Part shown: positions 49,077 to 57,452 of the stretch, piece after piece | Layout of the letters: every line of letters begins with the position of its first letter | How positions within the stretch are numbered: position 1 is the stretch's first letter | From: JBFLYH01 sp964630235 | GTDB lineage: Bacteria; Oederibacteriota; JAAXVQ01; JAUVAV01 | Direction: 5' to 3' | NCBI GenBank assembly: GCA_964630235.1 | Contig: CAZVUO010000001.1 | Span: forward strand, 868,001-932,000 | DNA length: 64,000 nucleotides | Notes under the pieces: generated by a model | Databases searched by the model: none | Seen by the model: the letters and a program-made list of their open reading frames with translations, nothing else | What the model was told of the DNA's origin: nothing | Program-made: the position numbers and the translations under genes

Positions 49077-50422
49077 TGATGGTGGCCGCCGGGCTGGTGG
49101 CCTTGGGGATCGTGGTTTTCGCCCACGAACTCGGACATTTTCTGGTGGCCAAAGCCGCCGGGATCCGCGTGGAAAAATTTTCCCTCGGCTTTGGCCGGAA
49201 GCTGGCGGGCTTTAAACTGGGAGAGACCGAATACCTGCTCTCGGTCCTGCCCCTGGGGGGGTACGTTAAAATGGCCGGCACGGACGCCCTGGACAAGCAG
49301 GTCGGCGATGCGGTGCAGCCGGGCGATTATTTTTCCCGTCCCTGGTGGGTCCGCATCCTGGTGCTGTTCGCCGGGCCGGCGGCCAATTTACTGACCGCGG
49401 TCCTGGTGCTGGGCCTGCTGTACGCGATCGGGTTCCAGGTTCCGCTGGCCAAACCCCAGATCATGCAGGTGGAAGCGAGCTCCCCGGCCCAGGCAGCCGG
49501 CCTGGGGGCTGGCGATATCCTGCTGGCGTTGAATGGTGAAGCGGTGGACAACTGGGAAACCTTCTCTGACCGCCTCAACGCCCTGAGCCAGGAGGGTCGG
49601 CCCGTGCGGCTGACCGTCCTGCGGCAGGGGCAGGAGAGCGTGCAGGAGGTTGCGCCCATGCGGGACGAGAAGACCGGCCGTTTTCGGCTGGGCGTGACCA
49701 TTGGCGCGGCCGGTTCCAACGTGATCGAACGGGTGTACGTGGGCACGCCCGCGGAGATGGCGGGCCTGAAGGAAAAAGACCGCGTGCTGGCCGTGGAAGG
49801 GCAGACGGTGTGGAGCAAGTACGATTTCCAGCAGGCGGTGTGGCCGCGCGCCGGCCAGCCCACGCGGTTCACCGTGCAGCGGGGCGAGGAGCGGCTGGAC
49901 ATCACCTGCACGCCCATCGCGCAGCAGCTGCCCGGCGAGGGCAAGGTCGGGGTCATTGGCGTGAATTTCGTGCTCTCGGACCGGACCCAGATCCTGCGCT
50001 ATCCCTTCTTCCAGGCGTTCGGGCTGGGCGCGGCGCAGACCGTGGGCATCACCCGCCTGATCCTTACGTCCATCTGGCAGATGCTGACCGGCCAGATCTC
50101 GGCGCGCGATTCCCTGGGCGGGCCGATCAGCATTATGCGCATGGCGGGCCAGGAAGCCCGCACCGGGGTGAAGGATTTCTTTTTCTTTCTGGCCAGCATC
50201 TCCATCATGCTGGGGATCATCAACCTGCTGCCCATCCCCGTGATGGACGGCGGCAATTCCTTGTTCTTCCTGATCGAGGGCATCCGGCGCAAGCCGCTCT
50301 CCCTGCGCGCGCAGGAAGTGTCTCAGCAGGTCGGCCTGGCTTTGCTGGTGGCGCTGATGGTGTACGCCACCTACAATGACATCTACAAACTGGTGGCCCC
50401 GGCCCTGGGCGGCACGCCTTGA
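49064..50422 (+). CDS. rseP: Site-2 zinc metalloprotease RseP/RasP
   Basis: 452 aa, AGAGGAGG upstream. HELGH (21-25) in the first membrane helix, YLLSVLPLGGYVKMAG, two PDZ regions (~110-190 and ~205-285) and NLLPIPVMDGG near the end are diagnostic. It cuts anti-sigma factors or signal-peptide remnants in the membrane. Overlaps ispG by four bases. Confidence 0.96.
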   Translation: MQTLMMVAAGLVALGIVVFAHELGHFLVAKAAGIRVEKFSLGFGRKLAGFKLGETEYLLSVLPLGGYVKMAGTDALDKQVGDAVQPGDYFSRPWWVRILVLFAGPAANLLTAVLVLGLLYAIGFQVPLAKPQIMQVEASSPAQAAGLGAGDILLALNGEAVDNWETFSDRLNALSQEGRPVRLTVLRQGQESVQEVAPMRDEKTGRFRLGVTIGAAGSNVIERVYVGTPAEMAGLKEKDRVLAVEGQTVWSKYDFQQAVWPRAGQPTRFTVQRGEERLDITCTPIAQQLPGEGKVGVIGVNFVLSDRTQILRYPFFQAFGLGAAQTVGITRLILTSIWQMLTGQISARDSLGGPISIMRMAGQEARTGVKDFFFFLASISIMLGIINLLPIPVMDGGNSLFFLIEGIRRKPLSLRAQEVSQQVGLALLVALMVYATYNDIYKLVAPALGGTP

Positions 50423-51492
50423 AACGCGCCCACCGGCTCACAACCCGGCTGGTACGGGTGGGGAACCGCGCCCTGGGGCACGGACAGCCCGTGCTCGTGC
50501 AGTCCATGACCAACACCCCCACCGAGGACACGGGCCGCACCCTGGCGCAGATCCGGCGCCTGGCTGGCGCGGGCTGCGAGCTGGTGCGCGTGGCCGTGCC
50601 TTCGCAGGCCGCGGTCAAAGCCCTGCCGCGGATCGTCGCCCGCTCGCCCCTGCCCGTGATCGCGGACGTGCATTTCGATCACGCGCTCGCGCTCGGGGCC
50701 ATCGCGGCGGGCGTAGCCAAGGTGCGGATCAATCCCGGCAATCTGGGCCTGGCGAAGTCCCTGCTGGTGGCCCGCGCCGCGGCACGGGCCAAAACAGCGG
50801 TGCGCATCGGCGTGAACGCCGGCTCCCTGCCCGAACGCTGGCGGCAGGCGGCCCGGACGCCCGCGGCCCTGGGCCGGCTCATGGCCCGCACCGCCACGCG
50901 CTACGCGGATGCCTTGGCAAAAACCGGCTTGCGCCACATCGTCCTATCCGTGAAATCCTCGGACATCCAGGCTTCTCTCGCCGCTTACCGTCAGTTGGCC
51001 GCGACCGCCCGGTGGCCCCTGCACCTGGGTCTGACCGAAGCCGGGGGAGAGCTGGCCGGCGGGATCAAGACCGCGGCCGGCCTTTCGCCCTTGCTGCTGG
51101 AAGGCATCGGCGACACCCTGCGCGTGTCCCTGACCGCGGACCCGGTGGCTGAGATCCGCGTGGCCAACCTGATCCTGGCGGCCACGGGCGTGCGCCGGCG
51201 CGGGCCGGACATCATCGCCTGCCCGACCTGCGGCCGCACCTCGGGCGACCTGTTCGGGATCTTGCACAAGGTCGAGCAAGCCCTGCGGACCGAAACCCGG
51301 CCCCTGACCGTGGCGGTCATGGGCTGCGTGGTCAACGGTCCGGGCGAGGCCCGGCACGCGGACGCGGGGCTGGCCGGCGCGCCGGACGGCACCTTCATGC
51401 TCTTCGCCCAGGGCAAGCCCCTGCGCCGCGTGAGCGCGGCCCAGGCCGTGCCCGCGCTGCTCGCGGAGCTGAAAAAGATCAAAATCCCCTAA
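50419..51492 (+). CDS. ispG: 4-hydroxy-3-methylbut-2-enyl diphosphate synthase
   Basis: 357 aa from a TTG that overlaps the rseP stop (TTGA). VLVQSMTNTPTEDT, VADVHFD-like IADVHFDHALAL, VRINPGNLG and the Fe-S ligands CPTCGRT and MGCVVNGPGEA are all present. It carries out the penultimate MEP step with a 4Fe-4S cluster. The TTG start and lack of a good ribosome binding site suggest coupled translation. Confidence 0.95.
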   Translation: MKRAHRLTTRLVRVGNRALGHGQPVLVQSMTNTPTEDTGRTLAQIRRLAGAGCELVRVAVPSQAAVKALPRIVARSPLPVIADVHFDHALALGAIAAGVAKVRINPGNLGLAKSLLVARAAARAKTAVRIGVNAGSLPERWRQAARTPAALGRLMARTATRYADALAKTGLRHIVLSVKSSDIQASLAAYRQLAATARWPLHLGLTEAGGELAGGIKTAAGLSPLLLEGIGDTLRVSLTADPVAEIRVANLILAATGVRRRGPDIIACPTCGRTSGDLFGILHKVEQALRTETRPLTVAVMGCVVNGPGEARHADAGLAGAPDGTFMLFAQGKPLRRVSAAQAVPALLAELKKIKIP

Positions 51493-51530
51493 ATCCCACC
51501 ACTTCGGAAGCTGGGATTACGTTTTTCATT

Positions 51531-51705
51531 CCTCTCCCCTGGGAGGCTGTGTCATAACGTTCGTTTTTGTGTTTGTTCGTCACCCCGGTGAAAACCGGGG
51601 TCCAGAAAAAGCTGTGAAATGAACACTTCCTGGATACCGGTTTCCGCCGGTATGACGGCAAAACCGCAAGCTTTTGAATTATGACACAGCCTCTGGCGAG
51701 AGAGG
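51531..51705. repeat. Nested palindromic repeats after ispG
   Basis: Three levels: CCTCTC (51531) ... GAGAGG at the outer ends; GAGGCTGTGTCATAA (51543-51557) with its exact inverse TTATGACACAGCCTC (51679-51693); and inside, a GTCACCCCGG...GTATGACGG element (51578-51657) of the family at 21249, 41518, 52793 and 54381. Confidence 0.85.
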
Positions 51706-51735
51706 AATAAGGAGAAGGGGGACATCCTGAACCTG

Positions 51736-51778
51736 CCCTCTCCCCTCGCCCCTCCCACCACAATACCCGGGGAGGGGG
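51736..51778. repeat. G/C palindrome before the propeller lipoprotein
   Basis: CCCTCTCCCC ... CCCGGGGAGGGGG, the same hairpin class as at 3965-4111. It ends just before the AGGAG of the next gene. Confidence 0.6.
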
Positions 51779-51796
51779 AACCATCAGGAGCGATCT

Positions 51797-52762
51797 GTGA
51801 AATTTACCTTCGTCATTGGTCATGCATTGTTGCTCGGCCTTTCCCTTGTTACCGGCTGCGGCCGCCCGGGCCGCCTGGAGACCAACGCCGATCCCACCAG
51901 CCTGGTCCTGGACGCGGGTTCGCGCACGCTCTTCGTGGCTTGCGAGGGCAGCCGGACCGTCGAGGCCTGGGACGTGTCACGGCGCACCAAGACCGCCGAG
52001 GCCGAGGCCGGCCGGGGACCCCTGCGTCTGGTCCTGGACCAGACCGGCAGCCAGCTTTACGTCCTGTGCGGCGGCGACCGCCTGGTGCTGGCCCTGCGCG
52101 TGCCGGATCTGAAGCCCCTCAAGCGGCTGCGCCTGTCCGACGCGCCCTCCGCGCTGTGGGAAGATGTTGCCGCAGGCGCGATGTGGGTGGCCTGCGCGGA
52201 TTCGAACTTCCTGCGCCCCTATGCCGGGAGCAACCCCCTGCCGGCCATCGAGACCGGTCAGGAACCCGTGGACCTGGCGCGCGCCGGGGACAAGGACCTG
52301 CTGTGGGTGGCCAACCGCCAGGGTGGGGATGTGGCCGTGGTCAAGCTCAGCGAAGGCCAAGTGGTCAAGCACGTCGGGGTGTGGCCCAACCCGGTGCGCT
52401 TGCTGCTGCCGTCCGAGAGCAACCGTCTGCTCGTGCTGTGCCAGGGCCAGGACGCCCAGCCGCCGCAAAGCCGGGTGCAGATCGTGGACACGCTGTACCA
52501 GTCCGTCGGCCTGTCCTGGCCCGCGGGCGTGGATGCCCGCGATTTCGCTCTCAGCCCGGACGAACAGCGGCTGTACGTGCTCACGGCCGAGCGCTTGCTG
52601 GTGCTGTCGAGCGATATCGGCGTCCAGCTGGCCAGCCTTAAAGTGGGCAAGGAACCCCGGGCCCTGGCCCTCTCCTCGGACGAATCCACAGCTTTCATTT
52701 CCTGTCAAGACCAGCATGAGATATTGCTGGTCAAGCTCACCCCGGGCAAGTGGCTTCGGTAA
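51797..52762 (+). CDS. YVTN-type beta-propeller lipoprotein
   Basis: 321 aa, GTG start after AGGAG. The lipobox is LVTGC. Repeated ~42-residue blades follow: LVLDAGSRTLFVACEGSRTVEAWDVS, LVLDQTGSQLYVLCGGDRLV, LALSSDESTAFISCQDQHEI (each in part), the pattern of surface YVTN/NHL propellers. No enzyme motif is seen; binding or scaffold roles are usual. Repeats on both sides isolate it from ispG and truD. Confidence 0.82.
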   Translation: MKFTFVIGHALLLGLSLVTGCGRPGRLETNADPTSLVLDAGSRTLFVACEGSRTVEAWDVSRRTKTAEAEAGRGPLRLVLDQTGSQLYVLCGGDRLVLALRVPDLKPLKRLRLSDAPSALWEDVAAGAMWVACADSNFLRPYAGSNPLPAIETGQEPVDLARAGDKDLLWVANRQGGDVAVVKLSEGQVVKHVGVWPNPVRLLLPSESNRLLVLCQGQDAQPPQSRVQIVDTLYQSVGLSWPAGVDARDFALSPDEQRLYVLTAERLLVLSSDIGVQLASLKVGKEPRALALSSDESTAFISCQDQHEILLVKLTPGKWLR

Positions 52763-52792
52763 ACGACGAGCAACCGTTCGTTTTCTATTACC

Positions 52793-52908
52793 GTCACCCC
52801 GGCGTGGTTCTAGCCGGGGTCCAGGATCGAACGCCCCCTTGCGCCCCCTCTTTACCAAAGAGGGGGCGGGGGGAGTTGGATTCCGGCTCAATACATGCCG
52901 GAATGACG
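52793..52908. repeat. Dispersed repeat interrupted by a second palindrome, before truD
   Basis: GTCACCCCGGC...GCCGGGGTCCAG on the left and GATTCCGGC...GCCGGAATGACG on the right belong to the family of 54381-54486. Between them, CGCCCCCTCTTT-accAAAGAGGGGGCG with flanks (52832-52878) has been inserted. Confidence 0.8.
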
Positions 52909-52931
52909 AACCACGAAAGAGCCCTATTAAC

Positions 52932-54137
52932 TTGAAGAAGCTCAAGATCAAATGCCGTCCCGAGGATTTCGTGGTCGAGGAACTGGCGGACCTGCCGCTG
53001 TCCCAGCGCGGACGGTTCGCGGTCTACTGGCTGAGCAAACGCGGCTGGAACACGGTGGACGCCCTGCGGCGCATCGCCAAGACCTGCGGCGTGCCGTTCG
53101 AGCGTTTCGCGTACGGCGGCAAGAAGGACCGGCACGGCCTGACCGGCCAGTGGGTGACCGTGGAAGACGCCCGGCCGTGCCGCGTGGAGGGGCAGCCCTA
53201 CCAGTTCGCGTTCCGCGGCTATTCGGACCAGCCCATGGGACCCCAGCGGATCCAGGCTAACCGCTTCGCGATCACGGTGCGGCACCTGACCAGCGGCGAT
53301 ATCCGGCGCGGCCTGGCCGAACTGGAGGCGGTCCGCGCCCACGGCTTCGTCAATTATTTCGACGATCAGCGCTTTGGCGGCTGGGACCGCGACCTGGGAT
53401 TCCCGGCCGAGCGCCTGCTGCGGAACGAGTTTTCCGAGGCCCTGCAGATCTTCACGGCCGGCTGGTACCCCGAGGATACGAAGACCGCCAAGGAGCGCAA
53501 GCGAGGCCTGCGGGCCGCGTGGGGCGACTGGGCCGCGTGCCTGAAGCTGGCGCAGACCCGCTGGGAGCAGGAAACCTTCGGTTATTTGGCGCGCCGTCCG
53601 GACGACCTGCTGGCTGTGCTCCGGCGTCTGTCCCGGGAAACCGCCTCGCTCGCGGTGAGCGCCTTCCAGTCCTTTTTATGGAACGAGCTGGCCCGCCGTT
53701 TGCTGCTGGAAGCGGGCTGGGCCGAGCGCCGCTATACGGGCAAGGTGGGGGACTATGTTTTCTACGGCGCGCTGCCAGCCGAGACCAGCGCCAGCCTGCT
53801 GACCTTGGACGTGCCGCTCGCTGACAGTCAGGCGCGCATGCCAGGCGGGCAGCTCAGCCGCCTGTACGCGGACCTGCTGCGTGAGCGCGGGCTCGAACCC
53901 GGGGCCTTCGGCCGCTTTCCCCTCTCCCAGGCGTTCTTCGGCTCCGCGCCGAGGCCTCTGGCCGTCAGGCCGGAGGAGGTCTCCGCGGAAACGATCCCGG
54001 ACGAGCTCTATCCCCGGCACAAAGCCCTGCGACTTGGATTCACCCTGGGACGCGGCAGTTACGCCACCATGCTCATCAAAAGGTTGTTCGCCGCGCCGAT
54101 CCGCCAGCCTGGAACTCCCATTCAATCCCTCCGCTAA
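52932..54137 (+). CDS. truD: tRNA pseudouridine(13) synthase TruD
   Basis: 401 aa from a TTG; no ATG or GTG start fits between the repeat and the conserved KIKCRPEDFVVEEL beginning. The catalytic Asp is D66 in FAYGGKKDRHGLTGQ. RIQANRFAITVR, GFVNYFDDQRFGG, SAFQSFLWNELARRLL and the final LRLGFTLGRGSYATMLIKRL are TruD motifs. It converts U13 of tRNA. The repeat ending 23 bp upstream may have replaced the original start region. Confidence 0.92.
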   Translation: MKKLKIKCRPEDFVVEELADLPLSQRGRFAVYWLSKRGWNTVDALRRIAKTCGVPFERFAYGGKKDRHGLTGQWVTVEDARPCRVEGQPYQFAFRGYSDQPMGPQRIQANRFAITVRHLTSGDIRRGLAELEAVRAHGFVNYFDDQRFGGWDRDLGFPAERLLRNEFSEALQIFTAGWYPEDTKTAKERKRGLRAAWGDWAACLKLAQTRWEQETFGYLARRPDDLLAVLRRLSRETASLAVSAFQSFLWNELARRLLLEAGWAERRYTGKVGDYVFYGALPAETSASLLTLDVPLADSQARMPGGQLSRLYADLLRERGLEPGAFGRFPLSQAFFGSAPRPLAVRPEEVSAETIPDELYPRHKALRLGFTLGRGSYATMLIKRLFAAPIRQPGTPIQSLR

Positions 54138-54140
54138 GGG

Positions 54141-54268
54141 TGGGTATCTGCCGGGAGACGGCCTCACCAGCCGCTCCGCTTTAAAAGTTATCGTTCGGAT
54201 CCGGAGTGCCTCTCCGGATCCGAACGTAAGATATCGGAGGCCTTGAGGCGGCGACCGGCAGATACCCA
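54141..54268. repeat. 128-bp compound palindrome after truD
   Basis: Outer arms TGGGTATCTGCCGG (54141-54154) and CCGGCAGATACCCA (54255-54268) are perfect. A second perfect stem (CGTTCGGATCCGGAG/CTCCGGATCCGAACG, 54192-54226) lies at the centre with loop tgcct. Middle arms GGCCTCACCAGCCGC and GCCTTGAGGCGGC pair imperfectly. No ORF inside. Confidence 0.85.
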
Positions 54269-54380
54269 ACCTCTTCTTCTCCCTACCCCTTGCCCAAGCC
54301 GGAGGTTTATGAGAAAATTGCCGGGTTTAAGATAACCTCGCGGCACGATACGAGTGGTTGGTGGCGGAATAATAATTGTT

Positions 54381-54486
54381 CGTCACCCCGGCATGAATCC
54401 AGCCGGGGTCCACAAGCTGGTCTTGGGTAAAAGTGAAACACAGAATTCAATTCCTGGATACCGGCGAAGACCATGCCGGTGTGACG
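54381..54486. repeat. Dispersed bipartite repeat before proS
   Basis: CGTCACCCCGGC...GCCGGGGTCCA and CCTGGATACCGGC...GCCGGTGTGACGG, same family as 21249, 41518, 51578 and 52793. Confidence 0.85.
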
Positions 54487-54533
54487 GAAAAAGAAATACC
54501 GTGGATAAACCTGAAACGAGGAATCACAACCTT

Positions 54534-56264
54534 ATGCGTTGGAGCCAGACCCTGATTGACACCCTGAAGGAAGTGCCGGCCGAGGCCGAGGTGAAGAGCC
54601 ACCAGCTCATGCTGCGGGCCGGATTCATCAAGAAGCTGGCCGCCGGGCTCTACTCCTACCTGCCGCTCGGCTGGCGGACCATCCGCAAGATCGAGCAGAT
54701 CGTGCGCGAGGAGATGGACGCGGCCGGCGCGGTCGAAGTGATGCTGCCCATCCTCTCGCCCGCGGAGCTGTGGCAGGAGACCGGCCGCTGGTCCCAGTAC
54801 GGCGCGGAACTGTTCCGCGTGCAGGACCGGCATGAGCGCCAGTTCGCGCTCGGCCCCACGCACGAGGAAGTGATCACGGACCTGGTCCGCCGGACCGTGA
54901 AGTCCTACCGCCAGCTGCCCCTCAACTGCTACCAGATCCATACCAAGTTCCGGGACGAGATCCGCCCGCGCTTCGGCGTGATGCGGGCGCGGGAGTTCCT
55001 CATGAAGGACGCCTATTCCTTCGATCGCGACGAGGCCGGGGCCGAGGCGGCGTACGCGAAGATGTACGAGACCTACCACCGCATCTTCCGGCGCTGCGGT
55101 CTGCGCTTCAAGGCCGTGGAGGCCGATCCCGGAGCGATCGGCGGCTCCTTTTCCTCCGAGTTCATGGTGCTGGCCGAGACCGGCGAAGAGGCCATCGCGA
55201 CCTGCGGACAGTGCGCCTACGCGGCCAATGTGGAGAAGGCCCAGGGCGAGCTCCCCGACCCCTCGGCCCCCGAAGCGCCGCAGGAGCGCAAGCTGGTGTC
55301 CACGCCCGGCCAGCACACCGTGGAGGAGGTCGCGGCCTTCCTGCGGGTGCCGGTGACGCGCCTGGCCAAGACCCTGCTCTACGCGGCGGACGGGAAGCTG
55401 GTCGCGGTGGTCATTCGCGGCGACCGGGATGTGAACGAGATCAAGCTGCGCAACGCGCTGGCCGCCCAAACGCTGGCGCTGGCCTCGCCGGAGCAGATCC
55501 GGCAGGCCACGGGCGCGCCCGTGGGATTCGCCGGGCCCTTCGGGCTCAACGGCGTGGCCGAGATCATCCAGGACGACTCGCTGGAGGGCGCCGCCAATCT
55601 CGTGACCGGCGGCAACCAGGCGGACACGCACGCCACGGGCGTCACGCCCGGCCGCGACTACCAGCCCAGCCGGGTGCTCGACCTGCGCGTGGCGCGCGCG
55701 GGCGACCACTGCCCCCGGTGCGGCGGGGAACTCGGCATCGAGCGCGGCATCGAGGTCGGCCACGTGTTCAAGCTGGGGCTGAAGTACTCGCAGGCCATGC
55801 AGGCCTCGTTCCTGGACGAGGCGGGGCAGGAACGCCTGTGCGTCATGGGCTGCTACGGCATCGGCGTGTCCCGCATCGCGGCCGCGGCCATCGAGCAGAA
55901 CCACGATGAGCAGGGCATGATCTGGCCCATGCCGCTGGCCCCGGTCCAGGTGGTGCTGCTGCCCATCGCGCCCAAGGACCCGAAGGCCGGCGCCATGGCC
56001 GAGGAGGTTTACGCGGAGCTGACGGCCGCGGGCGTGGAAGCGCTGCTCGACGACCGCGACGAGCGGGCCGGGGTCAAGTTCAAGGACGCGGACCTGCTCG
56101 GCATCCCGCTTAGGCTCACCTTCGGCAAGCACGCGGCCGAGGGCCTGGTCGAGCTGAAGCGCCGGGACACCGGCGAAACGGCGCTGGTGCCCCGCGCTGA
56201 AGTTGCGGCCCGGGTCAAGACCCTGATCGCGGAACTTCTGCAGGCCGTCCGTCCCGCCGCATGA
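54534..56264 (+). CDS. proS: Prolyl-tRNA synthetase (bacterial type)
   Basis: 576 aa. Class II motifs: AAGLYSYLPLGWRTIRKIE, RDEIRPRFGVMRAREFLMKDAYSF (in parts), CYGIGVSRIAAAAIEQNHDEQGMIWP (in parts). The editing insertion (INS/YbaK-like, ~225-400, with VTRLAKTLLY and LVTGGNQADTHA) and the anticodon-binding domain follow. The ATG at 54534 follows GAGGA; the longer frame crosses a repeat. ATGA overlap with the glycosyltransferase. Confidence 0.96.
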   Translation: MRWSQTLIDTLKEVPAEAEVKSHQLMLRAGFIKKLAAGLYSYLPLGWRTIRKIEQIVREEMDAAGAVEVMLPILSPAELWQETGRWSQYGAELFRVQDRHERQFALGPTHEEVITDLVRRTVKSYRQLPLNCYQIHTKFRDEIRPRFGVMRAREFLMKDAYSFDRDEAGAEAAYAKMYETYHRIFRRCGLRFKAVEADPGAIGGSFSSEFMVLAETGEEAIATCGQCAYAANVEKAQGELPDPSAPEAPQERKLVSTPGQHTVEEVAAFLRVPVTRLAKTLLYAADGKLVAVVIRGDRDVNEIKLRNALAAQTLALASPEQIRQATGAPVGFAGPFGLNGVAEIIQDDSLEGAANLVTGGNQADTHATGVTPGRDYQPSRVLDLRVARAGDHCPRCGGELGIERGIEVGHVFKLGLKYSQAMQASFLDEAGQERLCVMGCYGIGVSRIAAAAIEQNHDEQGMIWPMPLAPVQVVLLPIAPKDPKAGAMAEEVYAELTAAGVEALLDDRDERAGVKFKDADLLGIPLRLTFGKHAAEGLVELKRRDTGETALVPRAEVAARVKTLIAELLQAVRPAA

Positions 56265-57427
56265 ACATCGGGCTGGCGACGGACACGTACCTGCCCCGCA
56301 TCAACGGCGTGGTCCAGTCCGTCGCGACCTTCGCCCGGGAGTTCCGGCGCCTGGGGCACCGCGTGGTGATCTTCGCGCCCGCGTTCCCCGGGAACGAGCA
56401 GGAGGAAACGGACGTCTGGCGCTTTCCCAGCCGGCGCCCCCGCAACAATCCCGAAGACCGGTTGACCAATCCCCTGCATCCGAGCTCGCTGCGCCTGATG
56501 CGCCGGCTGTCCGGCCTGGAACTGGACGTGGTCCATACCCATACGCCGTTTTCCCTGGGAGGCATGCTGTTGCGCTGGGCGCGCCGGCACCGCGTGCCCA
56601 CGGTGCATACCTACCATACCTATTTTGCGCGCTATGTCGAACATTACCTGCGCCCCGTGCCGCACCGGACCGGCCAGTGGCTGGTGCGGCGCGTCTCCAG
56701 ATCCTTCTGCAACCGGCACGATCTGGTGGTGACCCCCTCCCGGGCCATGGCCAGGATCCTGCGCCGCTACCAGGTTACCGTTCCGATCCGGGTCATTCCC
56801 ACGGGCGTGGACCTGGAGGAGTTCAAGCGCGGCCGGCGTGCCCAGGGGCGCGCGGCCTTCAACCTGGGGCCGGACGACCAGGTCCTGCTCAGCCTGGGGC
56901 GCATCTCCGGCGAGAAGAACCTGGAACTGCTGCTGGACGCGCTCGTGCGCCTGGCGCCGGCCCATCCACGCCTGCGCCTGGTGCTGGCCGGGTCCGGGCC
57001 GGACCTGGACAGCATGCGGCAGGAGACCAGGCGGCGCGGACTGGCGGACCGCGTGGTCTTCGCGGGTTACGTGCGGGGCCAGGGCCGGCTCGACCTCTAC
57101 GCCGCGGCGGACGTGTTCGTGCTGTCGTCCAAGACCGAAACCCAGGGGCTGGTGCTGAACGAAGCCATGGCCGCGGGCAAGCCCTGCGTGGCCGTGGGCG
57201 CCATGGGTGCCCGCGAAGCGCTGAAGCACGGCGGCGGCGCGCTGGTTCCGAACCAGCCCGCGGCGTTCGCCGCGGCCGTGGAGCGTCTGTTGGCCGATCC
57301 CGCCTGGTACGCGGCCAAACAGGCCGAGGCCCACGCTCAGGTCGCGCGCTATTCCGCCGCGGCCAAAGCGGAAGAACTGCTGGCCAGCTACCAGGAGCTG
57401 GCGGCGAAGAAGAGATCAAAGGCCTGA
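56261..57427 (+). CDS. GT4 glycosyltransferase (diacylglycerol glucosyltransferase-like), copy 1
   Basis: 388 aa. MNIGLATDTYLPRINGVVQS, VVHTHTPFSLG, IPTGVDLEEF, the E-x7-E region SSKTETQGLVLNEAMAAGKP and the donor loop LSLGRISGEKNLELLL are GT4 features. The first motif and VHTYHTYFARYVEHYL resemble membrane 1,2-diacylglycerol 3-glucosyltransferases. It shares ~half its residues with the next gene. ATGA-coupled to proS. Confidence 0.88.
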   Translation: MNIGLATDTYLPRINGVVQSVATFAREFRRLGHRVVIFAPAFPGNEQEETDVWRFPSRRPRNNPEDRLTNPLHPSSLRLMRRLSGLELDVVHTHTPFSLGGMLLRWARRHRVPTVHTYHTYFARYVEHYLRPVPHRTGQWLVRRVSRSFCNRHDLVVTPSRAMARILRRYQVTVPIRVIPTGVDLEEFKRGRRAQGRAAFNLGPDDQVLLSLGRISGEKNLELLLDALVRLAPAHPRLRLVLAGSGPDLDSMRQETRRRGLADRVVFAGYVRGQGRLDLYAAADVFVLSSKTETQGLVLNEAMAAGKPCVAVGAMGAREALKHGGGALVPNQPAAFAAAVERLLADPAWYAAKQAEAHAQVARYSAAAKAEELLASYQELAAKKRSKA

Positions 57428-57452
57428 AAAGCCAAAAGGAGCCTTGCACATC

